From Trogon surrucura (lineage: Eukaryota > Chordata > Aves > Trogoniformes > Trogonidae): a stretch of DNA of 64,000 bases. The notes under the pieces were generated by a model that was given only the letters and a program-made list of their open reading frames with translations, did no database searches and was not told where the DNA came from. Positions 1 through 11,500 of the stretch are shown here, in pieces. Both the position numbers and the translations under genes were made by a program. Every line of letters begins with the position of its first letter. Positions within the stretch are counted from its first letter, which is position 1. The stretch lies in NCBI GenBank assembly GCA_020746105.1, contig CM036622.1, positions 11,146,487-11,210,486 on the forward strand, written 5' to 3'.

Positions 1-1310
1 ACTAGTTTATCATAAAATGTGGCACTTCTTGCTGAGATGCATATGTTGGTAAAAATTTCTTCTGCCCCCTATCCTTTGATACATTTGTAGGAAAATATTT
101 ACAATGGAAATACTGCCTATTCAGTAAACTATAATTTCACAACAAGAACAAAGCTGCAGCAATTACTTTCCTATCAAGTAATTCTGTGGATTTATACTAT
201 CATTTAGCAGGTGACCTGTTGACCTTCAGGGACTGGATAATTCTATGTATTGTGAAGTGGTCGTCCTTGAAATATAACATTTACCTGCTGAGAACAACAT
301 CATACTATTTATGAAACCATATAATTTCAATAGCCAAACTCAGCAAGATTTTACTGCTCTCTCCACCTGTAATTGTGGAACAGCTGACTCATCAGTCCAT
401 AATCATCCCTTAGCAATGAGCAGCTTCACTAAAACTCTCCAAGTGACTTGTTTTCTCATCATTCCTGCAAGCGCTGTCTCTCACTCCCAACTCCCTCACT
501 TTTTTGGACAGTAAAAGTCATCTCAAAAGGTTATAATTAAGTACAGTTCAGATTAATACTCATGCAACAAACTCTTCACTGCCTTGCTGAAAGAAAAATG
601 AATACTTTTTAAACAGTGAAGATAAAATTCATTAGTATCTTTAAAAAATACACATATTTTAGCAGTTAGTTTACCTTTTCTTTAAGATGTATTAAATATT
701 CCTTCACAGATGGAGATGTTTTCATCTGTTTTTCCTCATTCACTTCCTCATCCTACTTCCTAAGAAGCATTCATCTACCTAACAGCTTTTCCCTATTAAA
801 TCTTTTGACATTAAATATCATTCACTATGGTCTGCAATATTTCTTAAGTAACCAAACATTCGAGAAGCCAAAAATTTTCCTTTTCATTCCCTTCAATTTT
901 TAGTTTAGGCATCGGGGACAAATCTTTGCTTCCATAACAGCTGAAGCTCTGTCTTAATACACATCTGTAGTCAAATCATGCTTCAGGGTTTTAGTGAATT
1001 AGTTGCAAGGATCAGGAAGGAATACCTAGCACTTTGGTATGCAGCTGGAATTTGGATTTGGTTTTTTTCTTCCTGTTTAGGCATTTGCTCTGGCAACAGC
1101 TGGGGTTGGGACACAGGGCAGGACAGCACAGAGCTCTGAGCCTCCTTTCTCAGGTGTGTCCTGGTACATGGCGTTATGATTTATACAGCGCCAAAGTGAT
1201 GACCAGAGCTAGAGTGAGTGAAAGTCTGGCAGGAACCCCATTTCTTGCAACACAGAATATAGGTCACCTGTCAGAATAATCTGAACCTAACAAATTCCCT
1301 GCCCTGCAGC
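1..1310. other. Non-coding AT-rich DNA, no feature
   Basis: No gene or recognised repeat. The open frames are short (67 and 81 codons), have no recognisable domain, and fall within what chance gives in AT-rich vertebrate DNA. Confidence 0.6.
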
Positions 1311-1312
1311 AA

Positions 1313-1404
1313 GATGAACTGTTAAACTAAAGAGCATAGTCACATCTGCAGAGCAGTAAATTAACGCTCTTCAGTGGATAGATGGTCAGAGAGTTCATCA
1401 TAAA
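1313..1404 (+). repeat. Diverged direct repeat, copy A (92 bp)
   Basis: This block aligns without gaps to 3171-3262 in the same orientation. I counted 13 mismatches in 92 positions, about 86% identity. Similarity stops sharply at both ends: upstream of 'gat(g/a)a(a/g)ctgttaaac' and downstream of 'catcataaa'. The two copies are 1.86 kb apart. It is either an old local duplication or two members of a dispersed family I do not recognise. No coding capacity is evident. Confidence 0.75.
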
Positions 1405-1484
1405 TACCTCAGACTACCTGTTTTCTACTAATGGCATACAATCAGTGTAATGACTGATGAACTGAAATACCTCAGATTCACCTG
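1402..1484 (+). repeat. Short imperfect direct repeat pair
   Basis: 'aaatacctcagactacctg' at 1402-1420 recurs as 'aaatacctcagattcacctg' at 1465-1484, with one substitution and one indel. It is immediately next to copy A of the 92-bp repeat. It may be chance or a small duplication. Confidence 0.4.
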
Positions 1485-3170
1485 AGTCATTGGACTCAAT
1501 CTGTCAACAACTGTACTAAACTGCCTGGCTTGTGCTCTGCAAAAGGTCAGGCTGAACAATGCAAAAGATTCCCCGAAGCAAGAGGCTCTGTGAGTCTGGC
1601 GGATTTGAGCAATAGAACTTTAATCTCTTGCTTATGTTTGCAAGGGAAGAAAAATAGCATTATAGGGCCCAAGGAAGTGCTGCGGTGAAACTCAGCATGG
1701 ATGACTCAGTAAATCCAGGATCCAGGCTCTAGGAAGGGCTCCTGATGTCAGAGCAGGTAGTCCCCTTCATCTCTGGGGAAACTGAATCTTTTAGATCAGC
1801 AGCATCCTGGACTGGCAGAGCATGTGAAAGGGCAGGGCTGGCCAGAGCAAGTTCCTCTCTGAGAATTCCTTGACACACCCTTGTCTCTGAACCTAGTGCC
1901 TAATCAGAGCAGTTTTTCTACAGCTCTATTCTGTGTCAAAGTGACATCCACAATCATTACTGCAATTGCTATGCTCCTAGATCTTCCATCCCCTACTTTG
2001 TTTTGCTAAGGGGAAGGTGATATTTGACTTTTGCAATCATCTTGCCAATATTGATTTGAAAAGCAAAGCAAATGTCTTTCGTTTTATTCTCCTTGCAAAG
2101 TGACTTACATTTCCATGGTACTGGCTTGTGACACATTCAGATAAACCAAGAGGAATTTTAGCTACATCTGAAGTCCTAAACGAAAACAAGTAAGATGGAA
2201 AACACAGATGGGGTCAGATTCTCAGCAAGTAAAGATCATCATATCCTCACTGCTTTTGAGTGGCTTTGCACCAGCTGAAGAGTTGACCCAGCACTAAAAA
2301 TGCTGGGAAAGACAGTTTATTAGTCATCCCAGGTAAATGGAAAGAATGCTTAAAAATGAAAGGGAACATCCTTTATTTGACTTCTTCAGAACATTTTTAG
2401 GCTTTATTGTTAATAAGATTAAAAAGGAGATGAGCAATAAAGATATTGGAACTGAGTTTATTATGAGAAAAAGTACACTTCAGCAAGAGTGCTCTCCCAC
2501 CACTTAGACAGAAAGTTTGTGTACACATCCTTCCATTCACATTTTTTTTATTGCTGTTTGCCTAGGAGGGAAAAAAAAAAGTCCTTATGAAAAGAATGTG
2601 AGAGGGAGTGCATTGCCTCCCCTCTCCAGGTTACTCTTGATGCACTGATCCACATATTTCCCATAAGTATGTAATTTTCTGCCAGTCATGATTGTAGACC
2701 CTATAGTGGGTGAAACATAATACTTCCCTTGAAAATAAAGCAAACCACCTGACAAACCATCTTCCTCCTGTCTTTTGTGGGCCATTCAGTGACTTTATTT
2801 TACTGAGAGAACAAGGGTAAGTTTATAATAGGATCAGTTTTGTTTGCAATTTGTTTCTAATAGATGCCAATAAGCCGGTTAACTAGGCTCTAGTTAATGG
2901 AAATTTTATTGTTTTTCCCCCTGTGGTGCTCATGACCTTTTCTTACAAGAGTTGGTGATTCTTGAAAACATGTATCTGCTGCCTTGCCTCGGGGTTTGCT
3001 TACAACAGCAGGGATATGACCATAGGCTGTTCTGAACTTGTTCACCAGTCCTCTGCTTTGAGTAGACCAAAATACTTTGATCATCTTGTCAGTGGCAAAT
3101 TTACAGCAACGTACTGGCTTTTGCTCCATGTGTATTTCTCCAAATATAATATCTCCCTCAAGAAATCAAT
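1485..3170. other. Non-coding stretch with one imperfect inverted repeat
   Basis: No gene. At 2211-2226 and 2274-2289 lie inverted arms (12 of 16 positions pair, starting gggtca / ending tgaccc) around a 47-nt spacer. The wording (cagattctcagc ... caccagctgaagag) resembles an old palindromic interspersed element I recall from amniote genomes, but I cannot name the family. A short A-run lies near 2570-2580. Confidence 0.4.
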
Positions 3171-3262
3171 GATAAGCTGTTAAACTAAAGAGCATGGTAA
3201 CATCCACAGAGCAGTAAATTAATGGTCTTTTGTGGATAGATGGTTACAGATTTCATCATAAA
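3171..3262 (+). repeat. Diverged direct repeat, copy B (92 bp)
   Basis: Partner of 1313-1404 (79 of 92 positions identical, no gaps). The best preserved cores are 'ctgttaaactaaagagcat', 'cagagcagtaaattaa', 'gtggatagatggt' and 'ttcatcataaa'. The flanks do not match those of copy A, so the duplicated unit is short and well defined. Confidence 0.75.
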
Positions 3263-3638
3263 AAATGGATAAAAGATTACATATCACACAGAGCGAAACT
3301 TTTAATAACTCAACATGACTTTTCTTAATGGGTTTTATTCATTTTAATCATTATAGTGTCAATGATGATTATAGCCTTATTAGATTCCGGTGATTGAGGA
3401 GCCTGTTTATGAGATATTGAAAATCTTAGTTTGGAAGTGTAGTTGCAGTCTGTGTAGGTTTGATGTGTAACTTCATCTGCAGAAGTAGAGCTTGCCAGAA
3501 GAGTTCCAATTAATACTTTTACTAAATTGCTCCTGTCTGTAGTGACCTAGGTCACAGATGACTTAAGGATTTGACAACATTGGCTTCTCAAAACAGTAGA
3601 CTGGCAAGAGTGTAAATCAAAGAGAGACGAGGAACTGA
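3263..3638. other. Non-coding, no feature
   Basis: AT-rich sequence with no open frame of interest and no repeat that I recognise. Confidence 0.55.
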
Positions 3639-3673
3639 AAAAAGGAAAAAAAAAAAGAAGGGGGGGGGGGGGG
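3639..3673 (+). repeat. Purine homopolymer tract, A-runs then 14 G
   Basis: A-rich run with interruptions, followed by 'gaag' and 14 consecutive G (3660-3673). The G-run could form G-quadruplex-type structure and is a likely site of length variation or assembly error. It lies just upstream of a CR1 tail fragment but is not part of CR1. Confidence 0.9.
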
Positions 3674-3723
3674 AATCATATGGCAAAAGAAACCAATCTG
3701 CTTTCCTCTCTAGAAGTCACATA

Positions 3724-3770
3724 AGAATCATAGGATCATAGAATGGCCTAGGCTGGAGAACGTAGCTTTA
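3724..3770 (-). mobile_element. CR1 LINE 3' tail fragment
   Basis: On the plus strand it reads 'agaatcataggatcataga' followed by 'atggcctaggctggagaa', the reverse complement of the CR1 3' terminus with its 8-bp terminal units. Only the extreme 3' end is recognisable and the rest has decayed. Strand and family are clear, but the inner boundary is approximate. CR1 elements are usually 5'-truncated in birds, so such a stub is ordinary. Confidence 0.75.
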
Positions 3771-4850
3771 AGTTACTACTCTAGGCTAGGTCTCTCTAAC
3801 GATGGAGCCTTTCACACAGATCTGAGCACATATGAACGCTCACAATTAGAATGGCTTTTAAAATTATCTGAAACATGAATAGAATGAACAAAGCCAGTGC
3901 AATAACATTGTGTAATTATCCTTGCATTCTAAGGAAGAATTATTTTATCACTTTTTCAGAACTGTTTTTAAAAATGCATATCTATGCTAATTCCTTTTAA
4001 TGTGGCCAAGAATACACCAGACCACCATTTTGACTTTTTTTTTGGCTCTTGTTTAAAGCTTGTTAAAAGAATCTTTTTCCTTGTGAAGCCACAGATACAA
4101 TCTAAGCACTACAAAATGAAAATGATGCCCTCAGTTTGTTTATAATTAAAGTGGAATATTTTTAGGAATCAGATGTAGCTCTCTCTCAGGAATGCCAGCT
4201 CCCCCTTACAAACCAACTGCGGTATGAACTATAAAAGGTTTAGTTCAGAGCCACAGAAATCTATTTAAATCAGCCTGAATTAATTCATCTTTGGGGTCCT
4301 GAAAATCTAAGGCCTGCTTCAGGTGCTTATTCCTCAGCGTCAGACAAGGAGGGCTCAGGCTATTTGGGTCCCTGCAGGTGCTAGCAGGGTGTTTGTCCCA
4401 CTTACTTCCACCTGCCCTCAAGTACTTCAGGAGCCTGGAGCTCCTCCTGTGCTAGGGGGGAATTGGTAGGACAACTTCAGAGCTGCCCATGTCCTTCTTC
4501 CTTCCCCCCTGCTTTTCTGGGTATGTCCCAGGTGCAGCCATGGCCAAGTCTATAGCACCCTCATCTCCTCATCTGGCAACTGCCTCTGGGCAGTGTCATG
4601 CCTCTCTCAGAACTTTGGCAAAATCCAGTGTCATCCCTGGAATCCTTTATCCTGAACAGGGACATCAGGATTTGTCCAGCTATGGATTCAGTTAGACCTT
4701 GCAGTGCCACTGGATGTATCCTTTTTTTGCTTCTTTTCAGGTCTAAAGCAATGCTAGCAGTCTTCAGATATGTAAATGGAAATTTAGACAGAAAGAAAAT
4801 AAGCTTTTCAGTGTCCACAGAGGATAAACCAGCAAGTGCTGGGCTTAAAT
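3771..4850. other. Non-coding stretch, no recognised feature
   Basis: Overlapping open frames of 68, 106 and 132 codons on both strands between 4489 and 4996 show no domain and contradict each other. From about 4300 to 4700 the base composition is slightly more GC-rich than the surroundings. Confidence 0.5.
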
Positions 4851-4997
4851 TGAAGCAAAGGAGGTTTAGACTAGACATCAAGAAAAAACACTACAGACAG
4901 TTAACAGTACAGATAGTTAGGGATAGCTGTCTGTCACGCAGGAAAATTGTGCAAACATCATCTCTACAGATTTTTTTAAACTGTCAGGAGAACTAGA
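4851..4997 (+). mobile_element. Possible very old CR1/L3-like LINE remnant
   Basis: The plus strand contains 'ggtttagactagacatcaag', which resembles the CR1-superfamily stretch encoding RFRLDIRK (here read as RFRLDIKKKHYRQL). About 90 bp downstream 'cagatttttttaaactgtca' and 'gaactagacaa' resemble the later part of the same 3' region (PSL..F...L..LD). The spacing fits a 3' LINE fragment with many substitutions. The call rests on weak similarity only. Confidence 0.4.
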
Positions 4998-6060
4998 CAA
5001 TTTTCAGAGTACATTTTAGCTCATTTTTTTGCTCATTTCTAAGATACTCCTCCCTGTTCACAAGTTTACACATTTTTGCTTATTTGTTTTTTTTTGTTTT
5101 TTTAAGTTCTGGGTGGTCAAACAGTTTCTAACTTAAACATATTTTAGATTTGAGTTCTTCAATGTGAGCGTTTCAGGTACTGCATTTTCTTTTCTATCCA
5201 TTCAAATTGTACAAATCATCATGAACTGTCTATCAATATTTACTTTCTTAAATCACTGTATTTGTTACTGAATAACCATACTTACAATAAAGGATTACAA
5301 TAAAAAATTCATCATTATTACAGTGCCACAAATGGATGTCAGAGGAAACCAACACGAATAAAAAAGTTTGGCAAAAATACTTTGACTCAGCAAACATGGT
5401 TATCGTAGCTTCACATGATAACCATGCTGATCTGTTTGCTTTTCTTGATTCACTCTTCTCTTATTCCATTTGCATTGCAGACAAAACGCTCCAACTGCAG
5501 ACCAAGACAGTAAGTGAATGAGGCTCACTGTGTTCTTACAGATATATGTGGCAGATAATAAAATGCAGCCTAAACCCCCACTGATTCTCACATTCCTTTT
5601 CAGCATGCCAAGTGCCATGTATAGCTTCTGATGGTTAAGAAAATGTCATTCTTATACCACTATATTAGGCAACACACAGGTACACAATCAAAGTAAGGAA
5701 ACAAGCCTTCAGAATTACCATTTCCACAGCTAGTTCACTTGATTCCTCTTTTCTTGCTAAGCCGACTGGAAAGGTAACAAAGAAAGAAGGAGGAGAAAGG
5801 ACAAAGCATGTTTGTTTTAGAAATGTCTGGGGATTTTTTTTAATTAATGTGCCAATCACTTACTAAGCTGCAGGGCAGACTCAGTAGCTGGGACACTCCA
5901 AATAAAGCCCACATGCTTCTGTTTCAGTCACCTCCCTTTCCTCAGGGCAGGCTTATTAACTCAGAAATGGGAGACCCAGGCTTAAAGTAGTGCTACACTC
6001 TTCAAAACAGAAGTTTTTCTAGCTCTGTGCAGATGAAAAGTTGGGAATTATCCTCTCTCC
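4998..6060. other. Non-coding stretch with T-rich runs
   Basis: Several T-runs near 5085-5105 and short open frames (61-72 codons) with no domain. Nothing else seen. Confidence 0.55.
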
Positions 6061-6705
6061 CTCTTGATGTCTCTATCTGGACAATCTTGTAGGCTCTTTG
6101 CTAACCCCATCTCTCTCTCACTTTCTCCTATTTGCTGTTATTTTGCAGGTAAGATGTTTTTAGAAAGGACCAGCAAATATAGCCTACAGTTTGCCGTTCC
6201 CCTCATGCCCCTAAAAAGGGGCAAACAGATTTTGAGCCTTAGAGTTGTTGCACAGCTCCATCTATATTGGTTTGGCTTTGCCCCCATACTCCCCAGACAG
6301 CAATTTTCCCCTAAAATACAGCTGAAGAGCTGCTCTCAGCTGCCCAGCCCGGGGAGGTGGGGAACGATGCTTTTGCCTGTGGTTCCTCCCATTAATCAGA
6401 GAGCAAAGCAGACTCCTCCTGGCCCAATCAGCCGTAAATTAGTTCCCACTGTGTGCTGGGGTGGAGGAGCAGAGGGCTGGGACTCTGCCAGTTCCCCAGC
6501 AGGTTGCTCTGCCTGTCAGGTACAGACAGGGGATGTACATGGGCCACCCAGGGAGACTTTCACTTCCTTATTCCCTGGTGTGGGTGCGTGGGGCAACCTT
6601 ATCCCGTATTATCAGGAAACAGCAAATATATCAAAAGCACCAAGGCAAAAACTTGCAAACCGCAGCCTCTTTTTCCTTATGGGAAAGGCTGATAGCATTT
6701 AATAG
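6061..6705 (+). other. Long open frame without recognised domains
   Basis: A 212-codon frame runs from 6064 to 6702, the longest in the window. The translation is rich in P, S, L, G and Q, with no signal peptide, zinc finger, transmembrane hairpin or other domain I can identify. Two other frames are also partly open at 6453-6724. It contains a pyrimidine-rich run ending in 'ttattttgcag' and then 'gtaagatg' at 6149, which is a good splice donor string inside the frame. Locally higher GC (about 6270-6600) lowers stop density and explains much of this. I favour chance openness, with a lncRNA exon or old pseudogene as alternatives. Confidence 0.2.
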
Positions 6706-8480
6706 GAAACAAATACCTTTCTGAACTCTCCTATCAAGTTTCTTAGGGACTCCTACAGACCTGGCTTTGCAGAGAAGAACAGAGATGAACATGGCTACAG
6801 GACTCTTCAGAGCAGCATGAAAACCAGTTGTCCTCCTGGTTGGCTTTAGTCATCTAATGAGGTCTCTAGACTTTTTCTCTATCAAAAAGTATGAGACACT
6901 GTAAAAGTTCATATCATTCTGTCAGAAGATGGACAAAGTTTCTCCAGTGTGGACAAACATTACATTAGGATGTGTGGGATTTGGCCAAGCATGCTCAGGT
7001 CTGCATATGTTACCATCTAGTGACTATTTGAGGTACACTACAGTACGTTTTGCACAATGTGATGGCGTATTAGATTTGTAATGCAAGCAAATAAATGAAG
7101 ATTTATCAAAGTGACCAATCAATGTCATTAAACTACTATGAAACAGTATCAGCAGTAAATTGGGCAATTAAAAAAAAATGCTTTGATTTCTTTAGAGAGA
7201 TATGCTAAAAATACCTTCTCCAAATATTTGGGGTTTCTTCATTAAGGTTGAGCAGCCTATCCCATTTCCTGGAATCTGTCTGGTAGGTTTGCAGTCCCAT
7301 CTTTTCTTTTTTTTTATTGAGGTAGTAACTAATAGTTTCTGCTCCATACCTTTGTCATATGTAATTGCAATTTTATTGTTCCCTAAGGTAAATTTTACTA
7401 AGACTTCTAAAAAGCTGAATTTAGAATGACTAATGCCGATTAAAAGTAGGAATTCAAGGTTGCAAAGCCTATCACAGCCTTATGCTATTTCCTGTGGCTG
7501 TATTTAAGGTAATTAAGAGCAGATCTCCCTGTAGTATGTCTTTGTAAAGTAACTCCAAGCACAGGCCTACACAGTATATATATATCTCCATGCTGGTTTG
7601 TGAGGTAGAAAGCTTTTCTCAAGTGCTTTTCTAAATTTGTCTTCACTTCTGCATGTGTACCAACAAAAGTTCTTCCGTTTGGCTACGGCCAGAATTACAT
7701 TAGACCAAAAAAGTCAAATCCAGCAATGGTAGCGCATCATACAGCAGCAGTTTAATCCTTTCATCTCTCAGTCTCCTGAGCAAGGCTGATACAGCTTCTG
7801 GTGGGGCTGACAATGGCTCAGGACGGGATCTCCGACCCAGAGTTTCCTATCCGGCTGAAGGGGATTACCTTCAAACTAAAATCTCGGGTATTTCTGCAGG
7901 TCTGCCAGTATCTTTGAAAATCTGGGCTACTAGCTTATAGAAGTAGTGAGAAATTTTGTATGTTTCAAGTTCTTATACCGTGAAAAACTAGGCTGTTAGT
8001 AAGCCTGATGGAATTAATGGGCCCAGTCTCTGGGCGTGGAACTCTCAGCTAAGGTAACGAGTTTCACCTTTCAGCAGAGCTTGCCAAATTTAGTCCATTT
8101 CTATTTTTACTCCAAGGTTTTTACTTCTCAACCTGGAATTCACGGATGAGAAATATAAATGTACCTACTAAAAGTTTCTGGAAAGACACTGCTCAAAGTG
8201 TGAAAGTTAGCTAAAATACGATATGGAGGAAATATTTTTATTGTAATTATTATTTTTTTTTCCACTTCTATGATGCTTCTCTTTAAAGGTACTATAAAAG
8301 TTATTCGAACCAGGTTCCCGTTACTAGCAAAGGTCAAATCTTACTGTAGACTCTCAAAGTAAGGCTAGCCATTAGTAAATAAGGGTTTATGGAAAACTCA
8401 TAAAGCATCTAAAGTGCTAGCTTATGTAATGTATCTAATATAATAAACACTCTGAGGGGAGTCTAGGAGTGGAAAAAATG
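6706..8480. other. Non-coding stretch, no recognised feature
   Basis: No gene or repeat recognised. A short (TA)n run is present near 7573-7586. Confidence 0.55.
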
Positions 8481-8483
8481 CAG

Positions 8484-8523
8484 CCTCTTATTGTAAAATA
8501 TTTCCTCTTATTGTAAAATATTT
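8484..8523 (+). repeat. Perfect 20-bp tandem duplication
   Basis: 'cctcttattgtaaaatattt' occurs twice head to tail (8484-8503 and 8504-8523) with no mismatch. Identical copies suggest a recent slippage or microhomology duplication, or an assembly artefact. Confidence 0.9.
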
Positions 8524-11500
8524 GAACATAGTCAAGACTTTAGAAATTGATCAAGCTGTATGAGCCAGAAGGCTTCGTCGTGAAGTCTGAAAATCCAGGA
8601 GACCTTTAGCTTCCTGAGAGAAAGCATTTTAGCAGACCCTACAGGGTGAATTGTTAATACAAACTCAAATTCACGGTGCTCTTAGAAGTTGTCTAGGAGA
8701 GTTATCTGGCGCATGTTGGATTCATGTTACACTAACTACTGTACAAACAACTGCCTGGTTTTAGATTACAACAACTATACTGTACTGCCAGTGAGACCAA
8801 GTAATGTGGGAGGAATGGAGCATATCACTCATTTCTCTTGCATGGATGCCTTTTAAAGAGAGTTGCTGAGAAAGCCAGTCATTGATGGCTGGTTGGCAAC
8901 AAGTTAGACTGTTTTCCTGAGCAAGGATATTCCCACAACAGTTACAGTCACCTGATATTGTACAAACTACCTGCACAGAGGCGTTTGATTTGACACTCCA
9001 TCGTTGTGCTATTTTTGGCATGCTCCTTCCTAATTTGTGATTAACAAGGATTAGGTTGTTCTCACTTTGTAAGGGCTATTTATAGTTCAATAGGAGATTT
9101 CCTCCCACCCCTTCCCACTCCTACAGGGCATCAATAGCACGATTTTAGTCTTGACATGTGACCACAATTATGCAGTCATGTTAAGTAATTAAAAAAAAGA
9201 GCTGATTATGAAATACAAAGGACTAACTAGAAACATATGAACAATGCACTGCATTTATGCAACATATATTTCTTCTAGGAGAACTAGATCCTGGCAAGAC
9301 TTTGTATAATGCTTTCACAACTAACATGCCTCCTTCGAGTGGATTACGCTGTTTAGCAGTTCTGAAACACAACAAAACCATGTTGCAGAATAAACTCGGA
9401 CATGAAAAAACAGCAGGACTCAATGACTCAATCTTTCTGCCCCTGAACACACTAGGAGTTTTAAGAATTAATTAAGTGGGAGCTGGAAATTAGTTATCTA
9501 AGAGAGAAGTTGATTGAGATAACAAGGTTATGACGCATTTGTAAATTCACAAGAGAGGTAAATGTGACATCGGACACTGCCCATAGCAAATTAGCTGGTG
9601 AGTATTCTAAGTGGCCAGTAAACAATCTTGATTCAGGACGAAGCTGTTACGCTGGAACAGCTGTGCTCCTGCTGAAGTCAGTAGCTAAAAGAAAAAAAAA
9701 AACCACAAACAAGAAACTTTTTAGCATTTATCTTAAAAGCTGAATGTTTGTGAATCTTGAGATAGGGACAGAAAAAGAGGTTTAACCTACCTTTATCTAC
9801 ATTAGACACCCCTCAAAATAACACAGACATGTGAGAGGCAGCAGACAAATGGGTCTGACCTGAAATTACTGTCATATACAAGAGTCATCTATGCTGATTA
9901 CTGTTCACAGTACTTTCCAAAAGACAACAGTTGTATCAGAGTGAGATAGATAACAAGTGCACATGCAAACAGCAAGAAGAAATTGCTGTGGATTCAAGAA
10001 AACATTTTGTATGTAATGGAGCTGAATAAGCACAGTAGTCCTCCCAGGTAAAAGTGCTTTCAAAGTCAGCTGAGTGTTGCAACGTGGAAGATATGCAACA
10101 GAGGTATCAGCCACAGGCCAAGAAGAATGGCCAGTAGCAGGCTTCTGGTGTCAGTGATCCTGACGTCTTTGACAGGACAGATGTATGTACTAAGAGTGGG
10201 ATCCAAGCCCCATACTGTCACCTATCTGAAAAAAAAGAAGTGCCTAGTCTAAGCTAGCCATTGAGAGAAAAAGAATTTTCTGTCCTGTTTTAAGACAAGT
10301 ATGAGAAGAGGTGTGAAGAAATCTTCTCTGGAGGAGCTTGTATCCTTCCAGGGACAACTGCAGGAGTCTAGACAGCTGAGATGCCAAGGTTTTGGACTGT
10401 TCATAGTGCATGAGATGAGTTTAATGTCAATGGCTGCAAAACGTCTGTCTGGAAGCTGTCTTCTCCCTTGCTATGCATGCTTGCCTACTCTGCTGCAGCC
10501 ACATGTTGTTAATCAGTAACTCGAGTCTGAACGGCTAGAGAGCTGGATCTGTACTTGTCTGCTTAGATCCCTGGCTTTGTTTGCTTTCCCAGTTGTGCTA
10601 TCTTCATGCCCACTTAACTGCAGCATGCAATTCGTTATGCATGCCTTACTGAGCAAAACCTGTGCTGTTCTGTTGCAATTCTCATTCACTCTTCCTCCGG
10701 TTGTCTGTCAGTAGATGGGTCCATTACCAACGCTTTGTTTGTGCTGTCGTCAGATAGCCTCTTTCCCCATCACTGCTCTGTATAGGGATGCACCATGCTT
10801 TGCTGGAGCTGTATGTCTTTGCTGAGCCCCAGCAGTGCAGTCAGAATAAGCACTAGGGCACCGGAGTGCAAAAATCTGGTGGAGAGCCCTACATGTGACT
10901 GGCAGTTTCCAGTTCTGCATCTTCCCTTAGTGTGTGTCTCAGTTCAGCCCTCCCTTTCCTCCTCTGAGCTTTCACACTGTTCTGCCTGCCTGGCAGCCTT
11001 CAACCCAACTTACTTTCTGCCTCTGGGTCTTCTCCTAGTGAGAGTTTAGCACTCTGAAAAATTGTGGCCCAGAAAATTTAGTAGCAGGCTGCAGCCAATG
11101 ATAAAATGGCTACCCTTTCCATCTCTTACAAGCCTATCCCCTACTTGCTCCCTCTCTCTTCTGTCATCTTACTAGTTACACCCTTCGGTGCAGAAATGCA
11201 AATCTCAGCTAGCTTTGATGTCATGAATAAAAACGTTGTTTTTATTAACCTTCCAAATGACTGCTACACTGGGCCACATCCTGTTTTTAGTTAGTTAAAT
11301 GCAAGTAGCATTTCTGCTTGATTTCTTTTCTGTTTTCCAGATACTTGTGTTGCTTTGATATCATTTTACACAACAATGTTCTTATTTTCATGTGCCTTTT
11401 TGATTAGTTGGTTACTTATAGATTATTCTCCTTCGCTAGTAATTCCTTCACCTTTACTGTATAGCTTCCTACCCTTACTAAAAAGTGAAACATGAGTAAG

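Noticed and set aside
4561-4996. 132-codon plus and 106-codon minus frames as genes
   Set aside because: They contradict each other, and the 3' part of the plus frame looks like an old LINE remnant (RFRLDIKK-type string).
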